Shown one piece after another: positions 7,700-15,681 of a stretch of DNA of 64,000 nt. Positions within the stretch are counted from its first letter, which is position 1, and each line of letters opens with the position of its first letter. The position numbers and the translations under genes are program-made. The notes under the pieces were generated by a model. It saw only the letters and a list, made by a program, of their open reading frames with translations, did not search any database and was not told the origin of the DNA. Origin of the DNA: Rhodovulum visakhapatnamense (GTDB lineage: Bacteria; Pseudomonadota; Alphaproteobacteria; Rhodobacterales; Rhodobacteraceae); NCBI RefSeq assembly GCF_004365965.1, contig NZ_SOEB01000018.1, positions 23,223-87,222 of the forward strand, written 5' to 3'.

Positions 7700-9369
7700 T
7701 GCCCGACGCCAGCCAGCCTCTTGTCACCGTCCACGACCTGCATATCGGCGCCGTGACCGATGCCGGCCGCCAGGTCGAGATCATCAAGGGCGTGTCCTTC
7801 GACATCCGGCCCGGCGAGTTCGTCGCGCTGATCGGCGAATCCGGGTCGGGCAAGACCACCATCGCGCTGTCGCTGATGGGCTATTGCCGACCCGGCTGTT
7901 CGATCACGGGCGGCACCGTCACGCTGGACGGCCGCGACGTCACCGCGATGACCGAGGCCGCGCGCGCCGAGCTGCGCGGGACCGAGGTGTCCTACGTGCC
8001 GCAATCGGCCGCCGCCGCCTTCAATCCGTCCAAGCGGATCATGGATCAGGTGGTCGAGATCACCGGCATCCACCGCCTGATGCCGCGCGCCGAGGCCGAG
8101 GCCAAGGCGGTCTCGCTCTTTCGCGCGCTTGCCCTGCCCCAGCCCGAGACCATCGGGCGGCGCTATCCGCACCAGGTCTCGGGCGGCCAGCTGCAGCGGC
8201 TGGCCGCGGCGATGGCGCTGATCGGCGACCCGAAACTGGTGATCTTCGACGAACCGACCACGGCGCTTGACGTCACCACCCAGATCGAGGTGCTGCGCGC
8301 CTTCAAGGCGGTGGTACAGAAAGGCGGCGTCTCGGGCGTCTATGTCAGCCACGATCTGGCCGTGGTCGCCCAGATCGCCGACCGGATCATCGTGCTGAAG
8401 GGCGGCGAGATCCAGGAAGAGAACACCACGCCGAAGATCCTGACCGAGGCCCGCCACCCCTATACCAAGGCGCTGCTGGCGGCGGTCGATCCGGTGCCGC
8501 ACCAGCCGCGCAGCATCGCCGGCCTGCAGCCCCGCCCGCCGATCCTCGAAGCGATCGGCCTGCATGCGGGCTATGGCACCTTCCAGAACGCCGAGCCCGC
8601 CATAAAGGTCCTGAAGAACGTCAATTTCCGGCTGGAACGTGGTCGCAACCTTGGGGTGATCGGCGAATCCGGGTCCGGGAAATCGACCCTCGCCCGCGCC
8701 GTTTCGGGGATCCTGCCGCCCTATCGCGGCGCGGTCCTGCTGGACGGGCACGAGCTTGACGGCGATCTGAAAGAGCGCCGCAAGGAAGACCTCAGGCGCA
8801 TGCAGATCGTGTTTCAGCTGGCCGATACCGCGCTCAATCCGGCCCAGACGGTCGGCAGCATCCTCGCGCGTCCGCTGAAATTCTACCACGGGCTCCGCGG
8901 CGCGGCCCGCGACGCCCGGGTCGATGCGCTGCTGGACATGGTGCATCTGCCCGCCGCGCTGAAATACCGGCTGCCGCGCGAGCTGTCGGGCGGTCAGAAA
9001 CAGCGGGTGAACCTCGCCCGGGCGCTGGCCGCCGAGCCCGAGCTGATCCTTTGCGACGAAATCACCTCGGCGCTCGACACCGTGGTCGCCGCCGCGATCC
9101 TGAAGCTGCTGGAAGAGCTGCAATCCGAACTGAACCTCAGCTACATGTTCATTTCGCACGACCTTTCGACGGTCGAGGCGATCTGCGACGACGTGCTGGT
9201 CATGTACAGGGGCGAAGTGGTCGAGGAACTGCCCGCGGCCCGGATGTCGGCCGAGGCCGCGCATCCCTATTCGAAACTGCTGATCTCGTCGGTGCCGCAG
9301 CTCGACCCCGGATGGCTCGACAGTCTCGACCAGGACCCCGAATTGCTGGCCGCCTTCTCGCGCCGCTAG
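7699..9369 (+). CDS. ABC transporter ATP-binding protein with two nucleotide-binding domains (DppD-DppF type fusion)
   Basis: The 556-residue cytoplasmic protein holds two complete ABC ATPase domains. The first has Walker A GESGSGKTT (about residue 45), signature SGGQLQRL and Walker B LVIFDEPTTALD. The second has Walker A GESGSGKST (about residue 322), signature LSGGQKQRV and LILCDEITSALD, where Ile replaces the usual Pro after Glu. The two halves correspond to the separate DppD and DppF subunits of many importers. The stop overlaps by 3-4 bp the stop of the convergent Lrp gene, so there is no room for a conventional terminator between them. Confidence 0.93.
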   Translation: MPDASQPLVTVHDLHIGAVTDAGRQVEIIKGVSFDIRPGEFVALIGESGSGKTTIALSLMGYCRPGCSITGGTVTLDGRDVTAMTEAARAELRGTEVSYVPQSAAAAFNPSKRIMDQVVEITGIHRLMPRAEAEAKAVSLFRALALPQPETIGRRYPHQVSGGQLQRLAAAMALIGDPKLVIFDEPTTALDVTTQIEVLRAFKAVVQKGGVSGVYVSHDLAVVAQIADRIIVLKGGEIQEENTTPKILTEARHPYTKALLAAVDPVPHQPRSIAGLQPRPPILEAIGLHAGYGTFQNAEPAIKVLKNVNFRLERGRNLGVIGESGSGKSTLARAVSGILPPYRGAVLLDGHELDGDLKERRKEDLRRMQIVFQLADTALNPAQTVGSILARPLKFYHGLRGAARDARVDALLDMVHLPAALKYRLPRELSGGQKQRVNLARALAAEPELILCDEITSALDTVVAAAILKLLEELQSELNLSYMFISHDLSTVEAICDDVLVMYRGEVVEELPAARMSAEAAHPYSKLLISSVPQLDPGWLDSLDQDPELLAAFSRR

Positions 9370-9866
9370 GTGTCGAGCTTGCCCGCGAACAGGCTGGTCA
9401 GCGGGATCTGCGACTTGATGAAGGGCGACTTGATCACGACGAAGCTGAAATACTTGTCGATGCCGATGTCGCGGTCGATCAGGCTTTCCATGATGGTCTG
9501 ATAGTCGACGATGCCCGCGGTCACGAATTTCAGCAGATAGTCGTAGCCGCCCGACACCAGATGGCATTCGATGCAGGATTCTATCTTGGCCACGGTCTGC
9601 TGGAACCGCGAAAAGTCGATATGGCGGTGGTTCTTCAGCGTGACCTCGGTGAAGACGGTCAGGGTCTCGCCCAGCTTCGCCAGATCGATCTGCGCCGAAT
9701 AGCCGGTGATGTAGCCCGCCGCCTGCAGCTTCTTGACCCGCATCAGGCAGGGCGAGGGCGACAGGTTGACCAGTTCGGCCAGCTCGACATTGGTGATCCG
9801 TCCGTTCTTCTGCAACTCGGACAGGATCTTGATGTCGATGCGGTCAAGCTTCTGGCGGCTGTCCAT
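9366..9866 (-). CDS. Lrp/AsnC family transcriptional regulator
   Basis: The 166-residue product has an N-terminal winged helix-turn-helix (IDIKILSELQKNGRITNVELAELVNLSPSPCLMRVKKL in the first 45 residues) and a C-terminal RAM/AsnC effector domain (GGYDYLLKF near residue 105). Lrp-family proteins sense amino acids and usually control adjacent transport or catabolic genes. I chose the start at 9866, where MDSRQKLDRIDIKIL matches the family N-terminus and GAGGA lies 6 bases upstream. An alternative start at 9893 also has a GAGGA. It is divergent from a DAO-type oxidase and convergent with the importer, so either could be its target. Confidence 0.9.
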   Translation of the reverse strand: MDSRQKLDRIDIKILSELQKNGRITNVELAELVNLSPSPCLMRVKKLQAAGYITGYSAQIDLAKLGETLTVFTEVTLKNHRHIDFSRFQQTVAKIESCIECHLVSGGYDYLLKFVTAGIVDYQTIMESLIDRDIGIDKYFSFVVIKSPFIKSQIPLTSLFAGKLDT

Positions 9867-9989
9867 GGGCGGTCCTCGGCGGTAAGGCGTCATCGGGGGG
9901 CGTCCTCGGCCCCGGCGGGCGGTCTGCGGCCGTCTGACGCAACGTCCGAGAAACGCCTTCTCACGCTGTTCGGCAAGGGCAATTCCGCA

Positions 9990-10004
9990 GGAAATGCTGT
10001 TTCC
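9990..10004. promoter_or_regulatory. small dyad in the Lrp/DAO intergenic region
   Basis: GGAAATGCTGTTTCC is a 15-bp sequence with 5-bp inverted arms, between the divergent Lrp-type regulator (start 9866) and the DAO-type oxidase (start 10076). Size and placement would suit an Lrp-family operator, but there is only one copy and no proof of binding. Confidence 0.3.
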
Positions 10005-10075
10005 GGCGCGGTTTCTGGCAGGTACGGGCGCGGCGGCTGGCCTAACGTCGGCCCCGAACAGACCGGAGTCCCCTC

Positions 10076-11401
10076 ATGCCCGCGCCCCTTCACCGGATCG
10101 AAACCCCCGATATCCTGCCCGAATCCGCCGATTGCGTCGTCATCGGCGCAGGCATCGTGGGCGTGTCGGCCGCCTATTGGCTGGCCGCGGCCGGACAGAA
10201 GGTCGTGCTGCTGGAAAAGGGACTGGTCGGCGCCGAACAGTCCTCGCGCAACTGGGGCTGGTGCCGCCAGCAGAACCGCGACGCGCGCGAACTGCCGCTG
10301 GCCACCAGAAGCCTCGAGCTGTGGGAGCGCATGACCGTCGAAACCGGCGTCGATCTCGGCTTCCGCCGCTCTGGGCTTCTCTATCTCTCCAACGACCCTG
10401 CCGAAATCGAGGGCTGGGCCGACTGGGGCCGCTTTGCCCGGGGCGCGGGCATCGATACCCGGATGCTGAGCGCCGCCGAAGCCGCCGAGCGCGGCGCCGC
10501 GACCGGGAAATCCTGGGCGGGCGGGGTCTGGTCGCCGACCGACGGCATCGCCGACCCGGCCCGTGCCGCCCCCATGATCGCAACCGGCGTGACGAAGCTG
10601 GGTGGCACCGTTCTGCAGAACTGCGCCGCCCGCGGGATCGAGCGCGAGGCGGGCGCGGTCAGCGGCGTCATCACCGAAAAGGGCGTGATCCGCACCCGTC
10701 AGGTGGTGCTTGCGGGCGGCGCCTGGGCCGCGAGCTTCCTGCACCAGCTTGGGCTGCGCTTTCCGCAGGCCTCGGTCCGCAGCTCGATCCTGTCGCTCGC
10801 GCCCGGCGGCGGCGATCTGCCCGCCGCGCTTCATACCGCCGCCGTCTCGGTCACCCGGCGCGGCGATGGCGGGCATACGCTGGCGATCTCGGGCAAGGCC
10901 AGTCTCGACCCGACGCCCGGCGCGCTGATGGGCGCGCGGCACTTCCTGCCGATGTTCGCCAAGCGCTGGCAGGCGCTGGCCCCGGGCGGGTTCCAGGCCT
11001 GGGCCGCAGGCGTCGAGACCCGGCGCCGCTGGGCGATGGACGCGCCCACGCCGATGGAGACGGTCCGCATCCTCGACCCGCGCCCGGCGCCGAAGCTGAT
11101 CGCCGAGACGCTGACCCGCGCCCGCCGGCTGCTGCCTGCGCTGAAGGCGCTGCCGGTACAGGCCGAATGGGCGGGCTATATCGACAGCACGCCTGACGGG
11201 GTGCCGGTCATCGATGGCGAGATCGGCGTGCCGGGCCTGTTGCTGGCGGCCGGGTTTTCCGGGCATGGCTTCGGCATCGGCCCCGGTGCTGGCCATCTGG
11301 TGGCCGACATCCTGCTGGGCCGCCCGCCGATCACCGAAATCGCGCAATACCGGCTGGCGCGCTTCGATCGCGCGCAATGGGGCAAGGTGTCGGACTTCTG
11401 A
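10076..11401 (+). CDS. FAD-dependent oxidoreductase of the DAO family
   Basis: The 441-residue flavoprotein has the dinucleotide fold VVIGAGIVGVSAAYWL at residues about 22-37, and a C-terminal FAD-contacting segment YIDSTPDGVPVIDG with GFSGHGFGIGPGAGHLVADILLG around residues 360-410. This matches glycine/D-amino-acid oxidase or sarcosine-oxidase-type deaminating enzymes that oxidise the C-N bond of a secondary or primary amine. ATG 10076 follows GGAGTCCCCTC. It lies divergent from the Lrp regulator and convergent with a second DAO-type enzyme, 5 bp away. The substrate is unknown; the FAD site looks complete. Confidence 0.88.
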   Translation: MPAPLHRIETPDILPESADCVVIGAGIVGVSAAYWLAAAGQKVVLLEKGLVGAEQSSRNWGWCRQQNRDARELPLATRSLELWERMTVETGVDLGFRRSGLLYLSNDPAEIEGWADWGRFARGAGIDTRMLSAAEAAERGAATGKSWAGGVWSPTDGIADPARAAPMIATGVTKLGGTVLQNCAARGIEREAGAVSGVITEKGVIRTRQVVLAGGAWAASFLHQLGLRFPQASVRSSILSLAPGGGDLPAALHTAAVSVTRRGDGGHTLAISGKASLDPTPGALMGARHFLPMFAKRWQALAPGGFQAWAAGVETRRRWAMDAPTPMETVRILDPRPAPKLIAETLTRARRLLPALKALPVQAEWAGYIDSTPDGVPVIDGEIGVPGLLLAAGFSGHGFGIGPGAGHLVADILLGRPPITEIAQYRLARFDRAQWGKVSDF

Positions 11402-11406
11402 GCCGG

Positions 11407-12519
11407 TCATCGGACGAAACGCCCGATCCCGAACTCGGCCAGCGGGGTCGCGCAAGCCCCGGTCGCGATCAGCTCGGCCATGGCATCGCCGACCCCGGGG
11501 CCAAGCTGAAAGCCGTGCCCGCAAAAGCCGAAGGCATGAAAGAGACCCGGCGTCGTGGCCGAGGCGCCCATCACCGGCAACCCGTCAGCGACATAGCCCT
11601 CGCAGCCCGACCAGGTGCGGATGATCGCGGCATCCCTCAGCGCAGGCAAAAGTCGCACGAGCGCCTGTGCCTGTCCCGGCAGCCGCGCCGGATCGGCATG
11701 GGCATGGCCGGGGTCAAGCGCCACCGGCACCCGTTCGGCCGCACCGCCGAAGACGATGTTGCCGCGCTCGACCTGCCGCAGATACCCGTTCCGGCCCGCA
11801 TCCCGGGTCCAGATCCCGACCACCGGCAGCACCCGGTGCGGCAGCGGCTCGGTCACGCCCATCTGCGGGCCGAAGGCCGTCAGCGGCACCGGCTCGCCGA
11901 ACCGCGCCGCGATCCCGGCGCCCCAGGCCCCGGCCGCGTTCAGCAGGACCCCGGCGCCAAAGGTGCCTTGCGCGGTGTCGACCTCGAAGCCCGCGGCGGT
12001 CTGGCGGATCTCGGCCCGCCCCGCCTCTTCGACGATCCGCACGCCCAGCGCGCGGGCGGCGGCGGCGAAGGCGGGCGCGATCAGACGCGGATTGGCCGCC
12101 CCGTCCTCGGGCGAGAACGAGGCCGCGATGGCCTCGGGCCCGACCCCCGGAAAGCGCGCGCGGATCTCTGTCGGCGACAGTTCCTGAAGGTCGAGCCCCC
12201 AGGGACGGGCGGCCTTTGCAAAGGCGCGCATGTCCGACAGGCTGTCGGTGTCGAAGATCAGCCGCAGATGGCCGGTCGCCCGAAACTCGACATCGCGGCC
12301 CAGCAATGCCTCAGCCTCGCCCCACAGCGCCCGGGCGCGATGGGCCAGCGGCAATTGCGGCAGGTAGCGCCCGGTCCGGCGGATATTGCCAAAGGACGCA
12401 ATTGTTGCGCCAGTGCCGATCCGGCCGCGTTCGACCAGCGTCACCCGAACCCCGCGCCGGGCCAGGAAAAAGGCCGAGGCCGTGCCCATCAGCCCGCCGC
12501 CCAGAACCAGTGCATCCAT
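11407..12519 (-). CDS. FAD-dependent DAO-family dehydrogenase (opine oxidase OoxB/HcnC-like)
   Basis: The 370-residue protein starts with ALVLGGGLMGTASAFFLARRGVRVTLVERG (GxGxxG-type FAD site) and ends with GFCGHGFQLGPGVGDAMAEL, the DAO-family C-terminal FAD contact. The length fits the catalytic subunit of heterotrimeric dye-linked dehydrogenases such as opine oxidase or HCN synthase HcnC. Their other two subunits, a small [2Fe-2S] protein and an FAD/BFD protein, occur at 17.7-19.3 kb. I chose the start at 12519, preceded by AGGTGGCGGC; a start at 12549 would add ten poorly supported residues. It is divergent from lysR, with a LysR-type box 80 bp upstream. That it pairs with the distant subunits is inference. 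Confidence 0.82.
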   Translation of the reverse strand: MDALVLGGGLMGTASAFFLARRGVRVTLVERGRIGTGATIASFGNIRRTGRYLPQLPLAHRARALWGEAEALLGRDVEFRATGHLRLIFDTDSLSDMRAFAKAARPWGLDLQELSPTEIRARFPGVGPEAIAASFSPEDGAANPRLIAPAFAAAARALGVRIVEEAGRAEIRQTAAGFEVDTAQGTFGAGVLLNAAGAWGAGIAARFGEPVPLTAFGPQMGVTEPLPHRVLPVVGIWTRDAGRNGYLRQVERGNIVFGGAAERVPVALDPGHAHADPARLPGQAQALVRLLPALRDAAIIRTWSGCEGYVADGLPVMGASATTPGLFHAFGFCGHGFQLGPGVGDAMAELIATGACATPLAEFGIGRFVR

Positions 12520-12598
12520 GCTGCCGCCACCTGTCTTTGCCATCTGCAAGCTTGGCGGCGACGGGACTTTGCGTCAAAGACGGGTTCGGAATAGCCTT

Positions 12599-12614
12599 AT
12601 AAGCCCAACGTATG
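12599..12614. promoter_or_regulatory. candidate LysR-regulator operator, copy 1
   Basis: ATAAGCCCAACGTATG lies 9 bp before the lysR start and 80 bp before the divergent DAO gene. It matches 15 of 16 bases of the box at 13516-13531. Such a position suits autoregulation and control of the divergent gene. Confidence 0.6.
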
Positions 12615-12622
12615 GAAAGCCG

Positions 12623-13519
12623 ATGCGCGCACGCCAGCTGGAAGTCTTTACCGCCATCATGCGGGCGGGCACCGTCACCGCCGCCGCGCGGATGCTGAAC
12701 ATCTCGCAACCGGCACTCAGCCAGATCCTGTTGCATACCGAGGACGAACTGGGCTTTCGGCTGTTCGACCGGATCAAGGGCCGCCTGCATCCCACGCCCG
12801 AGGCCATCGAGATCTTCCCCGAGGCCGAACGGATCTTCGCCGATCTCGAAGGGCTGCGCCGCAAGACCGCCGATCTGCGGCATGGCCGGGCCGGGCTGGT
12901 GCGGATCGCTGCCTCGACCCCGCCCGCAATGGCGGTGTTGCCCGGCGCGCTGGCCGCCTTCCGGGCGCGCCACCCCGAGATCCTGCTGCGGTCTCACATC
13001 GCGCCGCTGGCCTCGATGATCCGGATGCTGCGCGAGGGCGATGCCGGGCTGGCGCTGGCGCTTGACGACCGCCATGCCCCCGATATCGCGGCCGAGGTTC
13101 TGGGCCGCGTTGGCTTTGTCTGCCTGCTGCCTTCAGGCCATCCGCTGGCCGCGCAACACAGCCTGAGCCTTGCCGATCTGGCCGAGGCGCCGCTGATCTT
13201 CTATCGCAGCGACACCCGCCCCGCCGAAGAACTGGCCCGCGCGGCCCGCACCGGAGGCGTGACCCTGACCCCCAGTCTTGAAATCGACGTCTCGATCTCG
13301 GCCGTGGGCTTCGTGCAGGCGGGGCTTGGGCTGGCCCTTGTCGATGCGCTGCTGCCCTGGGCACAGTTTCAGGGCATTGCCGTGCGGCCGCTGGCGGCCA
13401 GCCCGACCGTGCCGCTGGCATTGCTGTCGGCCCGCAACCGCCCGCTGTCGCAGGCCGAAACCCGGCTTTGCGGCCATCTGCGCCAGACCTGCCGCGCCCT
13501 GCCCACGCTTTTGGCATAA
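12623..13519 (+). CDS. LysR family transcriptional regulator
   Basis: The 298-residue product begins MRARQLEVFTAIMRAGTVTAAARMLNISQPALSQILLHTEDELGFRLFDR, the standard LysR winged helix-turn-helix, followed by a periplasmic-binding-protein-like effector domain to the C-terminus. The start is the ATG at 12623; upstream in-frame sequence overlaps the divergent DAO gene and has no family match. The gene is divergent from the DAO gene and precedes the hyuAB cluster by 86 bp. Two copies of one 16-bp box flank it, the second overlapping its own stop codon. This is strong context for control of both flanking units, including itself. The inducer is unknown. Confidence 0.92.
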   Translation: MRARQLEVFTAIMRAGTVTAAARMLNISQPALSQILLHTEDELGFRLFDRIKGRLHPTPEAIEIFPEAERIFADLEGLRRKTADLRHGRAGLVRIAASTPPAMAVLPGALAAFRARHPEILLRSHIAPLASMIRMLREGDAGLALALDDRHAPDIAAEVLGRVGFVCLLPSGHPLAAQHSLSLADLAEAPLIFYRSDTRPAEELARAARTGGVTLTPSLEIDVSISAVGFVQAGLGLALVDALLPWAQFQGIAVRPLAASPTVPLALLSARNRPLSQAETRLCGHLRQTCRALPTLLA

Positions 13520-13533
13520 GCCCAACTTATGCC
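13513..13533. promoter_or_regulatory. candidate LysR-regulator operator, copy 2 (perfect palindrome)
   Basis: GGCATAAG and CTTATGCC form perfect 8-bp inverted arms around CCCAA. The inner 16 bases repeat the box found before lysR with one change. It spans the lysR stop codon (13517-13519) and lies about 72 bp before the hyuA start, a normal LysR activation-site distance. Confidence 0.62.
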
Positions 13534-13605
13534 GCCGGTCAGGATGCGTCTTGGACCGCGCCCCGGCCCTCGTGCCAGCCTGCGGCCCGACACAGCAAGG
13601 GACAG

Positions 13606-15681
13606 ATGGCCATGGATGCAAGCGGCGCTTTGCCAGCCGACTGGAAGGTCGGCGTCGATATCGGCGGCACCTTCATCGACTTCTGCGCGCTCGAGACGCG
13701 CTCGGGCCGGGTGGCCTCGCTGAAGGTGCTGACCACGCCCGACGAGCCGGGGGCCGAGCTGATGACGGGCCTCACCCTGCTGGCCGAGCGCGAGGGGCTG
13801 GCGCCCGCCGACATCACCCGCTTCGTCCATGGCACCACGGTCGGGATCAACACGGTGATCCAGCGCAAGGGCGCGCGGCTCGCACTTGTGACCAATGCGG
13901 GCTTCGAGGACGTGATCGAACTGGCGCGCCTCAGGATGCCCGACATGTATTCGCTGTTCTGTGCGCGCCCCGATCAGCTGATCGCCCGCGACATGGTGTT
14001 CGGCATTCCCGCGCGGCTGCGGGCCGACGGGCGGGAAACCCGCGCGCCGGACATGGCCGCAGTCGCCGGGGCCGTCGCCACGGCCCGCGCCCGGGGGGCC
14101 GAGGGCATCGTCGTGGCACTGCTGCATGCCTGGCGCGATGGCGCGCAGGAGACCGCGATCAAGGCGGAAATCGAACGGCTTGCGCCCGACCTTTTCGTCT
14201 TCACCTCGTCCGAGGTCTGGCCGGTGATCCGCGAATACGAACGCACGACGACCGCAATCCTCAACGGCTATGTCCACCCGCGCGTCGCGGGCTATCTGGG
14301 CGCGCTCGAAGACCGTCTGGCCGCCCGCGGCGTGCCCGCGCGCGCGCTTCTGACCAAGTCCAATGGCGGGGTGATGAACGCCGCCGAAGGCAAGACCGCC
14401 TGCGTGAACATGCTGCTGTCGGGCACCGCCTCGGGGGTGATCGGAGCCGCCTGGCTGGCGCGGCAGGCGGGCGAGGACAAGGTGCTGACGCTCGATATCG
14501 GCGGCACCTCGGCCGATTTCGCGCTGATCGTCGACGGCGCCGCGCAATTCGGCACGGGCGAGCTGGTGGGCGAGTTTCCGTTGCACATTCCGTCGGTCTC
14601 GGTCAGCTCGATCGGGATCGGCGGCGGGTCCATCGCCTGGATCGACGATCACGGCGTGCTGCGGGTGGGGCCTGACTCGGTCGGGTCGAGCCCCGGCCCT
14701 GCCTGCTATGGGCGCGGCGGCACCAAGGCGACGGTCACCGATGCGATGGCCGTCTGCGGCTGGCTTGGCCATGCGGAAATGGCCTATGGGCAGCTCGACA
14801 TGGACCCCGCGCTGGCCCGCGCGGCGGTGGGCGATCTGGCCGCGATCCTCGATCGGCCGCTGGCCGAAACGGCGCAGGCGATCCTCGATATCGCGGTTTC
14901 CGAGATGTTCGTCGAGGTCGAGAAACTGGCCTCGCGCGCGGGGGTCGACCTGCGCGAATTCACCCTGATGCCCTTCGGCGGCGGCGGCCCGATGCTGGGT
15001 GCGTTCCTGGCGCAGGAAATGGGCATCTCGCATGTGATGGCGCCGCGCCGTCCCGGCGTCGTCTCGGCGCTGGGCGGGCTGGTGGCCGATCTCAGGGGCG
15101 ATTTCATCCGCACGGTCTTTGCCCTGCCCTCGCCCGAGGTCCTGCCAAGCCTTCGGGCCTCGCTGAAAGACCTGATCGCCGAAGGCTGCCAATGGCTGAC
15201 CGATCAGGGCCATGATGGCGCGATCGATCTGATCCTGTCGGCCGACATGCGCTATCACGGGCAAAGCTACGAGATCGAGGTGACGCTCGACCCCGCCTGG
15301 ATCGAGGCGGGCGATCTGGGCGCCATCGCGGCAACCTTTCACGCGACCCATGCCCGGATCTACGATTTCGACGACCCGACGGGCACGGTCGAGATGGTCA
15401 ACCTGCGCCTGACCGCCATCGGCGCCGGTCCCGCGCTGAGCCTGCCCGAGGCCGACCCCGCAGAGGCCCCCGCGACGCCATTGAAGACCGTGCGGGTGCA
15501 CACCGGCGGGGCCCTGCGAGACGTAACGCTCTATTCGCGGGACGATCTGACCCCGGGCACCGGGTTCGAAGGCCCCGCCGTCATCGTCCAGGAAGACACC
15601 ACCGTCGCGATCCCGCCCGGCGCGCGGGCCCGTGTCGACCGCCACCTGAACCTTCATCTGCAGATCGAGGAGCGCGCCTGA
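13606..15681 (+). CDS. hyuA: hydantoinase/oxoprolinase family protein, subunit A
   Basis: The 691-residue product has the HyuA length and begins with the acetate-kinase-like phosphate fold VGVDIGGTFIDFCALE, followed by HGTTVGINTVIQRKGA near residue 75 and a second nucleotide segment LTLDIGGTSADFALI near residue 295. The family carries out ATP-dependent hydrolysis of 5-membered cyclic amides (hydantoins, 5-oxoproline) or ATP-dependent carboxylation, always with HyuB. The start at 13606 is preceded by AAGGGA; an ATG two codons later is possible. It is coupled to hyuB by a TGATG overlap and probably controlled through the palindrome upstream. The substrate cannot be read from sequence. Confidence 0.9.
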   Translation: MAMDASGALPADWKVGVDIGGTFIDFCALETRSGRVASLKVLTTPDEPGAELMTGLTLLAEREGLAPADITRFVHGTTVGINTVIQRKGARLALVTNAGFEDVIELARLRMPDMYSLFCARPDQLIARDMVFGIPARLRADGRETRAPDMAAVAGAVATARARGAEGIVVALLHAWRDGAQETAIKAEIERLAPDLFVFTSSEVWPVIREYERTTTAILNGYVHPRVAGYLGALEDRLAARGVPARALLTKSNGGVMNAAEGKTACVNMLLSGTASGVIGAAWLARQAGEDKVLTLDIGGTSADFALIVDGAAQFGTGELVGEFPLHIPSVSVSSIGIGGGSIAWIDDHGVLRVGPDSVGSSPGPACYGRGGTKATVTDAMAVCGWLGHAEMAYGQLDMDPALARAAVGDLAAILDRPLAETAQAILDIAVSEMFVEVEKLASRAGVDLREFTLMPFGGGGPMLGAFLAQEMGISHVMAPRRPGVVSALGGLVADLRGDFIRTVFALPSPEVLPSLRASLKDLIAEGCQWLTDQGHDGAIDLILSADMRYHGQSYEIEVTLDPAWIEAGDLGAIAATFHATHARIYDFDDPTGTVEMVNLRLTAIGAGPALSLPEADPAEAPATPLKTVRVHTGGALRDVTLYSRDDLTPGTGFEGPAVIVQEDTTVAIPPGARARVDRHLNLHLQIEERA

